Of a DNA stretch of 64,000 nucleotides, positions 43,717 through 53,009 are shown piece after piece. The stretch is taken from NCBI GenBank assembly GCA_003599575.1, contig QZKV01000011.1, forward strand, positions 31,770 through 95,769, given 5' to 3'. Position 1 is the stretch's first letter. Each line of letters opens with the position of its first letter. The notes beneath the pieces were generated by a model. That model was given only the letters and a program-made list of their open reading frames with translations, was not told where the DNA came from and did not search any database. Source of the stretch: Desulfobacteraceae bacterium. Its GTDB lineage: Bacteria; Desulfobacterota; Desulfobacteria; Desulfobacterales; Desulfosarcinaceae. The translations under genes and the position numbers were made by a program.

Positions 43717-44244
43717 ATGATCAGCGACAAATTGATACCCGAATGGTATGTGCTTCATACGAAAAGCCGTTTTGAGAATGTGGTCAGCGAAGGGCTTCAA
43801 AAAAAGTCCATCGAGGTATTCCTGCCCAAGATCACGGTCCCCAGCCAGCGCAAAGACCGCCGCAAAATGATTCGGGTGCCCTTGTTTCCAGGCTACGTTT
43901 TCGTGAAATCCGATCTTCATCCAAACCATCACCTGGATATCGTCAAAACGGTCGGCGCCGTTAAACTGGTGGGGGATACCCAAGGTCCCATCCCCGTTCC
44001 CCACGATACGGTTCAATCGTTGCGCATTATGGTGGCGTCGGACCAGCCAATTGCCACTGGCAGCCACTTTACGAAAGGAGACCAGGTCCTCGTGGTCAAT
44101 GGCCCTTTTGCAGGCGTGATCGGCACATTCGATCACTACCGGGGCTTGGACCGCATAGTGGTCTACATTGAAGCCCTGGGGCAGTTTGCTTCAGTAGAGG
44201 TCAACGCCGAAGATGTGGAGCGCCTGCCCGCGGTGCATGCATGA
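43717..44244 (+). CDS. NusG-like transcription elongation factor (RfaH/UpxY type)
   Basis: A 175-residue protein. The N-terminal NGN domain (WYVLHTKSRFENVVSEGLQKKSIEVFLP...FPGYVFVKSD) binds RNA polymerase. A C-terminal KOW domain (KGDQVLVVNGPFAGVIGTFDHYRGLDRIVVYIE) follows. The arrangement resembles specialised paralogues (RfaH, LoaP, UpxY) that antiterminate long polysaccharide or LPS operons, more than the housekeeping NusG. No rpl or sec genes are nearby, which supports this. The ATG at 43717 follows AGGATATGG. It comes about 150 bp after lptD. The target operon is unknown. Confidence 0.88.
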   Translation: MISDKLIPEWYVLHTKSRFENVVSEGLQKKSIEVFLPKITVPSQRKDRRKMIRVPLFPGYVFVKSDLHPNHHLDIVKTVGAVKLVGDTQGPIPVPHDTVQSLRIMVASDQPIATGSHFTKGDQVLVVNGPFAGVIGTFDHYRGLDRIVVYIEALGQFASVEVNAEDVERLPAVHA

Positions 44245-44387
44245 AGCGCGGCAGTCACTCCCCGGATCTGAGTTAAGGTGCCGGTTTTAGAATTGTGTTT
44301 CCGGTATATTCATGGTGCTGCAAATGAATCCCGTCTGCTCTGGTGCAGGCATTCGATCGCCCGGAGTGGCCGCCCTCTTATAACTAC

Positions 44388-44416
44388 TTGACTTTTATAA
44401 AGTTCCGTTTTATTAA
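44388..44416 (+). promoter_or_regulatory. Sigma-70 promoter of the HU/IHF gene
   Basis: TTGACT (44388-44393) and TATTAA (44411-44416) are separated by exactly 17 bp in an AT-rich stretch. The expected start is about 44423, about 40 bases before the ATG at 44462. Confidence 0.75.
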
Positions 44417-44461
44417 ACAGGCTTTAAGATAATCGTCTCACAATGGGTAAAAGGAGGCCCC

Positions 44462-44737
44462 ATGAACAAGCTCGAACTTATCTCCGCATTGAAAAATGAA
44501 GCAGGGATATCCAAGACTGAAGCTGCTAAAGTGGTCCAGATTTTTTTCGACAGCATGACCGAAGCCATGGCCCGCGGTGAAAGGGTGGAAATCAGGGGTT
44601 TATGCAGCTTTTACGTTAAAAACTACAAAAGCTATGTGGGCCGGAATCCCAAAACCGGAGAAAAGGTTACCATCCGGCCTAAAAAGCTGCCGTTTTTCAA
44701 ATCCGGCAAAGAACTCAAAGATCGTGTTGATTTATAG
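44462..44737 (+). CDS. HU/IHF-family DNA-binding protein
   Basis: A 91-residue nucleoid protein that bends DNA as a dimer. The N-terminus MNKLELISALKNEAGISKTEA is the helical dimer part. The arm begins at VEIRGLCSFYVKNYKSYVGRNPKTGEKVTIRPKKL, with the RNPKTGE beta-ribbon that intercalates in the minor groove. The C-terminal PFFKSGKELKDRV is typical of IHF/HU. HU versus IHF alpha/beta cannot be decided. A strong AAAAGGAGG site and a 17-bp spaced promoter precede it. Confidence 0.95.
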   Translation: MNKLELISALKNEAGISKTEAAKVVQIFFDSMTEAMARGERVEIRGLCSFYVKNYKSYVGRNPKTGEKVTIRPKKLPFFKSGKELKDRVDL

Positions 44738-44829
44738 GTCGGCGTGGTGCGCCGGGAGCCGGTTCTGCAAGATGAGGCCTCCACCGGGTATGATCTCCCG
44801 GCAGGGCTGCCGAGATAGGGTAACCGGCC

Positions 44830-45858
44830 GTGGCTGGATTTGAAACAATAAAAGGGCAAGACCTTCCTGTTCGGCTGTTGCAGCTTTTTTTACGTACGGC
44901 AAGGATCCCGCATGCCCTTTTGTTCACGGGCATCGAAGGGGTCGGCAAACGAACCACCGCCAGGCTGTTCGCCAGGGCACTGAATTGCAGCGGCATATCC
45001 ATATCCGCAGCCGGGAATGACTCCGGAGACGTACGCCCTTGCGATCACTGCCGGTCCTGCCGCCAAATCCAGGCAGGCGGCCACCCTGATATCATCGAGG
45101 TGACCCCTCGCAAAGGGATGCTGCGGATAGACCAGATCCGCGATGTGATCAGTGTACTGGCTTTGAAACCGTTTGGCGCGGCGCACCGGGTGGTGATCAT
45201 CGCCGAGGCCCAAACATTGAATCCTGAAGCCGGCAACGCCCTTTTGAAGATTCTGGAAGAACCGCCGGCCGGCACCATTTTGATTTTGACAGCCCCGCAA
45301 GGCACCGATCTGCTGCCGACCATTGCCTCCCGATGCCGCCATATCCGCTTCAACCCGCTTTGCGTCGATGATCTGGCCGCACTTCTGATGCGGCAACAAG
45401 AACTGGGCCCCGAACAGGCGCAAACCCTTGCCGAGGTGGCGGACGGCAGCTATACTAAGGCGTTGCGCCTGGCCGAATCCCGGTGGAGCGAACACCGCGA
45501 TCAGCTGGTCCGCGCGGCGGGGTTGGATAGGCCCGCTGCTTTGAAACAGCGTTCCGCCACGCTGGCGTTGGCCTTTGCCGTTGGGCTGACCCTTCAAAAG
45601 GAGCGCACCAACGGCGATTTGGAAATTTTGAAAACCTGGATACGGGATTTGAGTGTTTGGAATTACCGCCCCCGCCATATAGTCAACCGGGACCGCGGGA
45701 CGACTCTCCAAACCATGCGCGCCAACCTCCGCGACGAGCAGCTCGCCCTGCTTTGGGAAGCGGTTGAGAAAGCGCAAAAAGCTGTTGCAGGCAACAGTAA
45801 CCTAAGACTCACTTTAGACGTGATGGCCTTGCACATGGCGGACGTTATGGCCGCCTAA
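44830..45858 (+). CDS. holB: DNA polymerase III subunit delta prime
   Basis: A 342-residue clamp-loader subunit. It has the P-loop GIEGVGKRTTARLFARALNC, a zinc-binding Cys cluster CDHCRSC, and the segment LKILEEPPAGTILILTAPQG with sensor residues, followed by the SRCRHIRFNPL motif. The start is a GTG at 44830 with AGGG upstream. RicT and metG follow within 26 bp and about 1 kb, a recurrent neighbourhood in Desulfobacterota and Firmicutes. Complete. Confidence 0.93.
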   Translation: MAGFETIKGQDLPVRLLQLFLRTARIPHALLFTGIEGVGKRTTARLFARALNCSGISISAAGNDSGDVRPCDHCRSCRQIQAGGHPDIIEVTPRKGMLRIDQIRDVISVLALKPFGAAHRVVIIAEAQTLNPEAGNALLKILEEPPAGTILILTAPQGTDLLPTIASRCRHIRFNPLCVDDLAALLMRQQELGPEQAQTLAEVADGSYTKALRLAESRWSEHRDQLVRAAGLDRPAALKQRSATLALAFAVGLTLQKERTNGDLEILKTWIRDLSVWNYRPRHIVNRDRGTTLQTMRANLRDEQLALLWEAVEKAQKAVAGNSNLRLTLDVMALHMADVMAA

Positions 45859-45883
45859 AGAGGATCACGATGGTAGTAAACTC

Positions 45884-46687
45884 ATGGGAAAAATTGTCGG
45901 TGTACGATTCAAGCCCGGCGGCAAAATATACGATTTCGATTGCGGCGCTTTTGTACTGCAAATGAGCGATCAGGTAATCGTGGAGACTGAAAAAGGACTC
46001 GGACTTGGCACGGTAGCCCGTCTGTCAAATGCCGATGAATCTCCTCAGCGGCCGGAAAAACCTTTGAAAAAGGTTTTTCGTAAAGCCTCTCAGGAAGATT
46101 TCGACCAGCAAAATAAAAACCTGGAACTGGAGAATCAAGCCGCCGCTTTTTGCTCCAAGTGTATAAAAGATCTTGGCTTGCAGATGAACCTGTTTTCCGT
46201 GGAAGCGACCTTTGATGCCAGCCGCCTGACTTTCTTTTTCACCGCCGACGGCCGGGTCGATTTTCGGCAATTGGTCAAGCTGCTGGTCAAACAGTTCCAT
46301 GCGCGCATTGAAATGCGTCAGGTGGGCATCCGCAACCAGGCCAAAATGTGCGGCGGGTTGGGACGCTGCGGCCGCGAGTTTTGCTGCGCCTCCTTTCTGG
46401 AAAAATTCGACCCGGTTTCAATCCGCATGGCCAAGGATCAGGGGCTTTCCTTAAACCCCACCAAAATATCGGGCCAATGCGGTCGTTTGATGTGCTGTCT
46501 CACTTTCGAGAACGAAGTATATCAGGAACTCCGGGCCAAGTTTCCGCCCATCGGCAAGATCGTCCAGACCAAGGACCATACTGGAAAAGTGGTGCGCCTC
46601 AACTTTTTGCGACAGCGGATCGCCATACGCGTGGATGAAGAACAGGAAGTTGAAGTGGGGTTGGATGAAATCATCAAATCGACATAG
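45884..46687 (+). CDS. ricT: RicT-like regulatory iron-sulfur-associated protein (PSP1 domain)
   Basis: A 267-residue protein of the PSP1/RicT (YaaT) family. Its Bacillus members form a complex with RicA and RicF that carries Fe-S clusters and influences RNase Y and phosphorelay. Features are an N-terminal GVRFKPGGKIYDFDCG strand and a cysteine-rich core GLGRCGREFCCASFLEKF...GQCGRLMCCLTFE, with an ordered set of Cys and the K..GLSLNPTKISG signature. It follows holB by 26 bp and precedes metG. No RicA/RicF partner genes are visible here. Confidence 0.92.
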   Translation: MGKIVGVRFKPGGKIYDFDCGAFVLQMSDQVIVETEKGLGLGTVARLSNADESPQRPEKPLKKVFRKASQEDFDQQNKNLELENQAAAFCSKCIKDLGLQMNLFSVEATFDASRLTFFFTADGRVDFRQLVKLLVKQFHARIEMRQVGIRNQAKMCGGLGRCGREFCCASFLEKFDPVSIRMAKDQGLSLNPTKISGQCGRLMCCLTFENEVYQELRAKFPPIGKIVQTKDHTGKVVRLNFLRQRIAIRVDEEQEVEVGLDEIIKST

Positions 46688-46856
46688 AAGTATTAGCGTG
46701 CGTTAAGATCGGGGTCGGTGTCGGGGCGAAAGCGCCGATTTTCGATACCGTTCTCGCTATCTATCCAGGCCCTGAGGTGAAACTATAGCCATAGCGGGAG
46801 AACCGTCATCGTGCTGCCATGCTTGCAGATGATCGTTCTTCAACCGGGAGAACAGA

Positions 46857-48785
46857 ATGTCCGAGCCATTCTATGTCACCACCCCAATCTACTATGTCAA
46901 TGCGCGGCCCCATCTGGGCCATGCCTATACCACCATCTGCGCCGATGTGATCAACCGCCACCACGCCATGATGACCGATGAAACCTTTTTCCTCACCGGA
47001 ACGGACGAACACGGGGATAAGATCATGCGGGCGGCCAAGAAGGAGGGGATGACGCCCCGGGCCTATGTGGATAAGATCAGTGCCCTTTTCCGGGAGCTGT
47101 GGCCTCAGCTGAATATCGCCAACGATCATTTTATCCGAACCACCGACCCGTCCCATATGGCCGTGGTCCAAATGGTTCTGCAGAAGATTTACGATCAGGG
47201 GGATATCTATTTCAGCGAATACGAAGGCAAGTATTGTTTCGGATGCGAGCGCTTTTACACGGACCGCGAGCTTTTGAACGGCAAATGCCCGGACCATCAG
47301 AGCGAACCGGAAATCATCAAGGAATCCAATTATTTTTTTAAAATGAGCCAGTATCAGCGCTGGCTGATCGACCATATCCATGAACACCCGGACATGATCC
47401 GTCCGGAACGCTATAAAAAAGAAGTTCTGGCGTTTCTGCGCGAACCCCTGGAGGATTTGTGCATTTCGCGTCCAAAATCGCGCATCAAATGGGGCATCAC
47501 ACTGCCCTTTGACAAAGATTACGTGACCTACGTTTGGTTCGATGCCCTGATAAACTACGTTTCCGGCTTGGGTTATCCCGATGACCCGCGCTTTGCCAAG
47601 TTCTGGCCGGTGGTTCAACACATCGTGGCCAAGGATATTCTCAAGCCGCACGGCATTTATTGGCCCATCATGCTCAAGGCGGCCGGTTTGCCTGTCTATA
47701 AACATTTGAATGTTCACGGGTACTGGAATGTGGCCCAAAGCAAGATGTCCAAAAGCCTGGGCAACGTGATCGAGCCGCTCCAATTGAAAAATGTGTACGG
47801 CCTGGACGCTTTCCGTTTCTATCTCATGCGCGACATGGTGTTCGGGTTGGATGCCGGCTTCAATGAAGAATCCCTGGTACAACGGATCAATTCCGATCTG
47901 GCCAACGACCTGGGCAATCTGTTTTCCCGGGTAGTGACCATGGTGCACAAATACTTCAAAGGCGTGGTGCCCCGCGCCGATCTTCCGATCGAGCGGGAAT
48001 TGGATCTGCGGCTGGAAGAAACTGCCGCACGCACCGTCGAGAAATATATCCAGGAAATGGAGGTCTTGGCCTTCCACAAAGCCATTGCCGCCATATGGGA
48101 CCTTGTCAACCAGATGAACAAGGTCATCGATGTCACCGCGCCGTGGGAACTGGCCAAGAACAAAACATGCCAGACCCAGTTGCAAGCCGTGATCTACAAC
48201 TTGCTGGAGGGGTTGCGGATCATCTCCGGACTGATCTACCCGATCATGCCCGAAACCGCCGCCCTCATGCAAAAACATCTGGGCTGCGACGCGCGCCAGC
48301 CCTTCTATAAAATAGACCTCCTGAAGCAATGGGGGCGATTGGCGCCGGGCACGCAGCTTCCCAAATCCGTTACCCTGTTTCCAAGAGTGGAAATTCAGAA
48401 GCAAGCCGATGACAACGCCTCGAATGGGCGTGCCAAGGTGTTGAAACCCGAGTTGAAGCCTGAAATCAACATGGACGACTTCGCCCGCCTTGACCTGAGA
48501 GTGGCAACAGTGGTGCGGGCGGAAGCCGTTCCAAGGGCTAAAAAATTGCTCCAGCTCGAAATCGATTTGGGCGAACCGGAATTGCGCACGCTTGTCGCCG
48601 GCATCGCCGGAACCTATGCTCCGGATGAATTGGTGGGCCGTCAAATCATCGTCGTCGCCAATTTGAAACCGGCCAAATTGATGGGCGTCCTGTCCAAAGG
48701 CATGCTTCTTGCTGCCAGCAATGAGTCACAGACCGCTGTGTTGACCTTGGACCGGCCGATGCCCGCAGGCACGCAGATCGGTTGA
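46857..48785 (+). CDS. metG: Methionyl-tRNA synthetase
   Basis: A 642-residue class I synthetase that charges tRNA-Met. HIGH-type signature HLGH (in NARPHLGHAY) and KMSKS (in AQSKMSKSLGN) are both intact. A zinc-binding insert reads CFGCERFYTDRELLNGKCPDH. The C-terminal appended domain (about 535-642, DFARLDLRVATVVRAEAVPRA...MLLAAS) is the EMAP/Arc1p-like tRNA-binding domain. A GGGAG site precedes the ATG at 46857. Complete. Confidence 0.97.
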   Translation: MSEPFYVTTPIYYVNARPHLGHAYTTICADVINRHHAMMTDETFFLTGTDEHGDKIMRAAKKEGMTPRAYVDKISALFRELWPQLNIANDHFIRTTDPSHMAVVQMVLQKIYDQGDIYFSEYEGKYCFGCERFYTDRELLNGKCPDHQSEPEIIKESNYFFKMSQYQRWLIDHIHEHPDMIRPERYKKEVLAFLREPLEDLCISRPKSRIKWGITLPFDKDYVTYVWFDALINYVSGLGYPDDPRFAKFWPVVQHIVAKDILKPHGIYWPIMLKAAGLPVYKHLNVHGYWNVAQSKMSKSLGNVIEPLQLKNVYGLDAFRFYLMRDMVFGLDAGFNEESLVQRINSDLANDLGNLFSRVVTMVHKYFKGVVPRADLPIERELDLRLEETAARTVEKYIQEMEVLAFHKAIAAIWDLVNQMNKVIDVTAPWELAKNKTCQTQLQAVIYNLLEGLRIISGLIYPIMPETAALMQKHLGCDARQPFYKIDLLKQWGRLAPGTQLPKSVTLFPRVEIQKQADDNASNGRAKVLKPELKPEINMDDFARLDLRVATVVRAEAVPRAKKLLQLEIDLGEPELRTLVAGIAGTYAPDELVGRQIIVVANLKPAKLMGVLSKGMLLAASNESQTAVLTLDRPMPAGTQIG

Positions 48786-48800
48786 AGTCTATCCCGGACA

Positions 48801-50189
48801 ATGGGAAGAGAAATGCCGAAAGTGATGAACTTATTCAAAAAAGCGCCGTTGAACGCTGCTGCACGCCCAAGTTGGCGCGATTACCAGAACCGTCTGAACC
48901 GCTCCCCCAAACGCATGAACGGCCGTCGACCCATCGTTTGGATATTGATCGCCGGGGTGGTTTTTTTCCTTCTCTACCTGGGGTTTTCGTCCCCGGGGGC
49001 CGGTATCGTAAAGACGGCGGTAAATATTCAAGCCCCCAACAGTAACGATCTGCTGATCAGCAAAAAAGATGTGCAGCTATTGCTGCAGCGGACCCCCCTG
49101 AACGATCTGTTGACCGACCGAATCAGCTTGCCTTTTAAAACCGGTGGCTTCCTTGTGGAAACCAGCATCGATCGAATCTTGCAGGACCGCCTGGTGGAGG
49201 CCATGGACCTGAAAAATTCCCGCTTCATCGGCATTGTCGTGATGGAGGCGGACTCGGGAAAAGTTCTGACGCTGGCCGGCTATGATAAAACCAATTCCAA
49301 TGCCAACCCATGCCTGCAAAGCACTTTCCCGGCAGCCAGCCTTTTTAAAATCGTCACCGCCGCAGCGGCCATCGATCACCATCATTTCAGCTGCGAAACA
49401 CCGGTGCGCTTTAATGGATACAAACATACGCTCTACAAAAGCCAGCTCCAGGACAGCAACAACGCCTACACGCACACCATCTCGTTTGCAGACTCTTTTG
49501 CGCAGTCGATCAATCCGGTCTTTGGTAAAATCGGAAAACTGAACTTGGGCAAACAGGTGCTGGAACAATTTGGCCAGGATTTCGGCTTTAATCAGCCGAT
49601 CGATTTCGAGCTGCCGATTTCTCCGAGCCGTTTGGCAGTCGAGGAATCTTCTTACCATTGGGCCGAGATCGCCAGCGGGTTCAATAACGATACCACCATT
49701 TCGCCGGTGCACGCCGCCATGATGGTTTCAGCCGTGCTCAACCAGGGCCTCATGGTCAACCCCACGGTGGTTGCGCGTATCGTGGACGCCGGTGGACGTG
49801 AAATATACCGGTCGCAGGCCAGCGCGCATTTACGCGCCATGAGCCCCAGAGCATCCTCCATACTGGCCCAAATGATGGAGACCACTGTCAAATCCGGAAC
49901 CGCCCGCGGCGTGTTCAAGAGCATCCGGCGCGATTCAGTGCTTGCGAAGTTGCGTATCGGCGGTAAAACAGGCTCGATATACAATCGCACCCATGATACG
50001 CGTTTTGACTGGTTTGTGGGCTATGCTGAAGCCAAGGATGGGCCGGGACGTTTAATCGTGGCGGCTCTGGTGGGTCACGAAGAGTACATCGGGACCCGCG
50101 CCGGTACTTACGCCCGCATGGCGATGAACCACTACTTCAACGACTATATGGCCCGCAAAATCAACCCTGGAGATAAAACCGATATTTGA
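48801..50189 (+). CDS. Divergent penicillin-binding transpeptidase
   Basis: A 462-residue membrane-anchored protein with one transmembrane helix (about 45-63). The catalytic domain bears SxxK (S180-L-F-K183, in PAASLFKIV), SxN (S236-I-N238, in AQSINPVFGK) and KTG (389-391, in GGKTGSIYN), all with normal spacing. It lacks a transglycosylase domain and the class B PBP dimerisation domain, so it is a short monofunctional transpeptidase/carboxypeptidase-like enzyme. The ATG at 48801 was kept; an ATG at 48813 with a better GGGAAGAGA site is plausible. It lies 15 bp after metG and is probably co-transcribed. Confidence 0.85.
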   Translation: MGREMPKVMNLFKKAPLNAAARPSWRDYQNRLNRSPKRMNGRRPIVWILIAGVVFFLLYLGFSSPGAGIVKTAVNIQAPNSNDLLISKKDVQLLLQRTPLNDLLTDRISLPFKTGGFLVETSIDRILQDRLVEAMDLKNSRFIGIVVMEADSGKVLTLAGYDKTNSNANPCLQSTFPAASLFKIVTAAAAIDHHHFSCETPVRFNGYKHTLYKSQLQDSNNAYTHTISFADSFAQSINPVFGKIGKLNLGKQVLEQFGQDFGFNQPIDFELPISPSRLAVEESSYHWAEIASGFNNDTTISPVHAAMMVSAVLNQGLMVNPTVVARIVDAGGREIYRSQASAHLRAMSPRASSILAQMMETTVKSGTARGVFKSIRRDSVLAKLRIGGKTGSIYNRTHDTRFDWFVGYAEAKDGPGRLIVAALVGHEEYIGTRAGTYARMAMNHYFNDYMARKINPGDKTDI

Positions 50190-50332
50190 GCATCTTTAAG
50201 CGAATGGTGAACCGTGCCCGCTCATTTGTTGTCCGCTTGCCCATTTGCCCGTGAGACGATGATGATATCCGCCGGTCACGGCCACGACCGATCGGAAACC
50301 GCTTAACCGATTATGGCACAGGAGATTTCGAT

Positions 50333-51523
50333 ATGCCCGGATTTGAATGGTTCGGGGAAGAAGAACGCAAAGAGGTTCAGGATGTCCTGAACACCGGTGT
50401 GTTGTTTCGCTACGGATTTGATGCGGCCCGTCAGGGGCATTGGAAGGCCCGAACCTTTGAACATGAATTGGCCCGCCGTCTCGGCGCCGCCCACTGCCTT
50501 TTGTGCAGCAGCGGCACGGCCGCCCTGAGCATCGCCCTGGCGGCCTGCGGGGTGGGGGCCGGTGATGAAGTGATCGTGCCCCCCTTTACCTTCGTAGCCA
50601 GCTTCGAAGCTGTGCTGGGAGCCGGCGCCGTACCGGTTTTCTCCGAAATCGACGAAACCCTGTGTCTCGATCCCCAAGCCATTGAAAACCGGTTGACCCC
50701 GCGCAGCAAAGCCGTCATGGTCGTACATATGTGCGGCGCAATGGCACGCATCGATGAGATTGCCGCTTTGTGTACACGCAAGGGATTGATCCTCATCGAG
50801 GATACCTGCCAATCGGTCGGCGCATCTTTTGGGGGTAAAGCCCTGGGCACTTTCGGCCAGATGGGATGTTTTTCCTTCGACCCGGTCAAAACAATCACCT
50901 GCGGGGAAGGCGGCGCCGTGGTGACCGATAGTGCCGAACGCTACAAAACGGCGCACGCTTTTGCCGACCACGGGCACGACCACACCGGCAATGATCGTGG
51001 CGCCGAAGGCCATCCTATTCTGGGTTACAACTACCGCATCAGCGAACTCAATGCGGCCGTCGGTGTCGCCCAGCTGCGCAAACTGGACGCGATTCTGGCC
51101 ACGCAGCGCGCGCACAAGGCGGCCCTGAAAGCGGCCATGTCCGAGTTCCCCCAGGTCAGCTTCCGCAGCCTGCCCGATGAATCCGGCGATTCGGCCACCT
51201 TCCTCAGTTTCATGCTGCCGGAGGAAAAGCCGGCCCGTCAAACCGCCCGTGACCTGAACAGCGCCGGCGCGGACGGCTGCTTCTACTATTACGACAACAA
51301 CTGGCACTACCTGCGCCAATGGCATCACCTGAAACAGATGCGGGCTGCGGCACGACTGCCGGTTCAATTGAGCGGATCTTGCCCGGATTACAGCCGCGCA
51401 GAGGTGCCCCGCTCGGATGCCATCATCGCGCGGAACATCTCCATGCAGATCAAGTTGGCCTGGACCCCGGAGCAGCTTGAACAGCGGATTGCGATCATAC
51501 GAAAGGTGCTTGGCAAACTTTGA
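50333..51523 (+). CDS. kdnA: PLP aminotransferase, probable 8-amino-3,8-dideoxy-octulosonate (Kdo8N) synthase KdnA
   Basis: A 396-residue DegT/DnrJ/EryC1 aminotransferase. PLP-lysine K186 is in SFDPVKTITCGEGGAVVTD, and the phosphate-binding loop is SSGTAALSIALAACG. The identification as KdnA rests on the neighbouring KdnB, which closely resembles the Shewanella enzyme as recalled from memory. In that pathway KdnB oxidises C8 of Kdo to an aldehyde and KdnA transaminates it using glutamate, giving Kdo8N for LPS. CAGGAG precedes the ATG at 50333. Other sugar aminotransferases are possible without the kdnB context. Confidence 0.8.
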   Translation: MPGFEWFGEEERKEVQDVLNTGVLFRYGFDAARQGHWKARTFEHELARRLGAAHCLLCSSGTAALSIALAACGVGAGDEVIVPPFTFVASFEAVLGAGAVPVFSEIDETLCLDPQAIENRLTPRSKAVMVVHMCGAMARIDEIAALCTRKGLILIEDTCQSVGASFGGKALGTFGQMGCFSFDPVKTITCGEGGAVVTDSAERYKTAHAFADHGHDHTGNDRGAEGHPILGYNYRISELNAAVGVAQLRKLDAILATQRAHKAALKAAMSEFPQVSFRSLPDESGDSATFLSFMLPEEKPARQTARDLNSAGADGCFYYYDNNWHYLRQWHHLKQMRAAARLPVQLSGSCPDYSRAEVPRSDAIIARNISMQIKLAWTPEQLEQRIAIIRKVLGKL

Positions 51524-51680
51524 GAAACAGGCTTTGGGTTGACCCGGCTTTCTGGATTCGCCCGCCCTTTGGGGGTGATCCCGAAACCTTTTGCCATACC
51601 GGTAAACTGCTGGATGCTGCCGGTCCCCAGGCATGGGTAAACTCAGGCGAACTCGCACAACGATGATGAAAGGCAAATAG

Positions 51681-52763
<1,083 letters not shown>

Positions 52764-52985
52764 TGGGTTGGTTGGGTTGGTTGGGTTGGTTGGGTTGGTT
52801 GGGTTCTTTGAGTTTATTGAGTTATTGGGTTTGTTGGGTTGGTTGCGTTCGTTTTGGTCGGCTGGTTCATCGACGTGTCCGCTCGAACCTGTTTACGGAA
52901 AGAACCCAATAGACCCGATAGCCCGTAAAGTCACCAAACTCAATAAACCCAATAAAACCAACAAACTCAATAAACTCAATTAACC
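52764..52985. repeat. Inverted tandem-repeat spacer (GGGTTGGTT type) after kdnB
   Basis: Plus-strand left arm (52764-52850) of about a dozen degenerate TTGGGTTGG/TTGAGTTTAT units. After a unique stretch, a right arm (about 52905-52985) has CAATAAACCCAATAA-like complementary units. It starts at the kdnB stop codon and ends about 12 bp before the ribosome-binding site of the GlmS-like gene. The open frame here translates as GLVGLVGLVG and is a repeat artefact. Confidence 0.8.
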
Positions 52986-53009
52986 AACGTACCGCCAAAG
53001 GAGATCATC

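Noticed and set aside
46700..46856. Possible tRNA or structured RNA between ricT and metG
   Set aside because: A small GC-rich hairpin is present but no cloverleaf, T-arm or anticodon pattern; not called.
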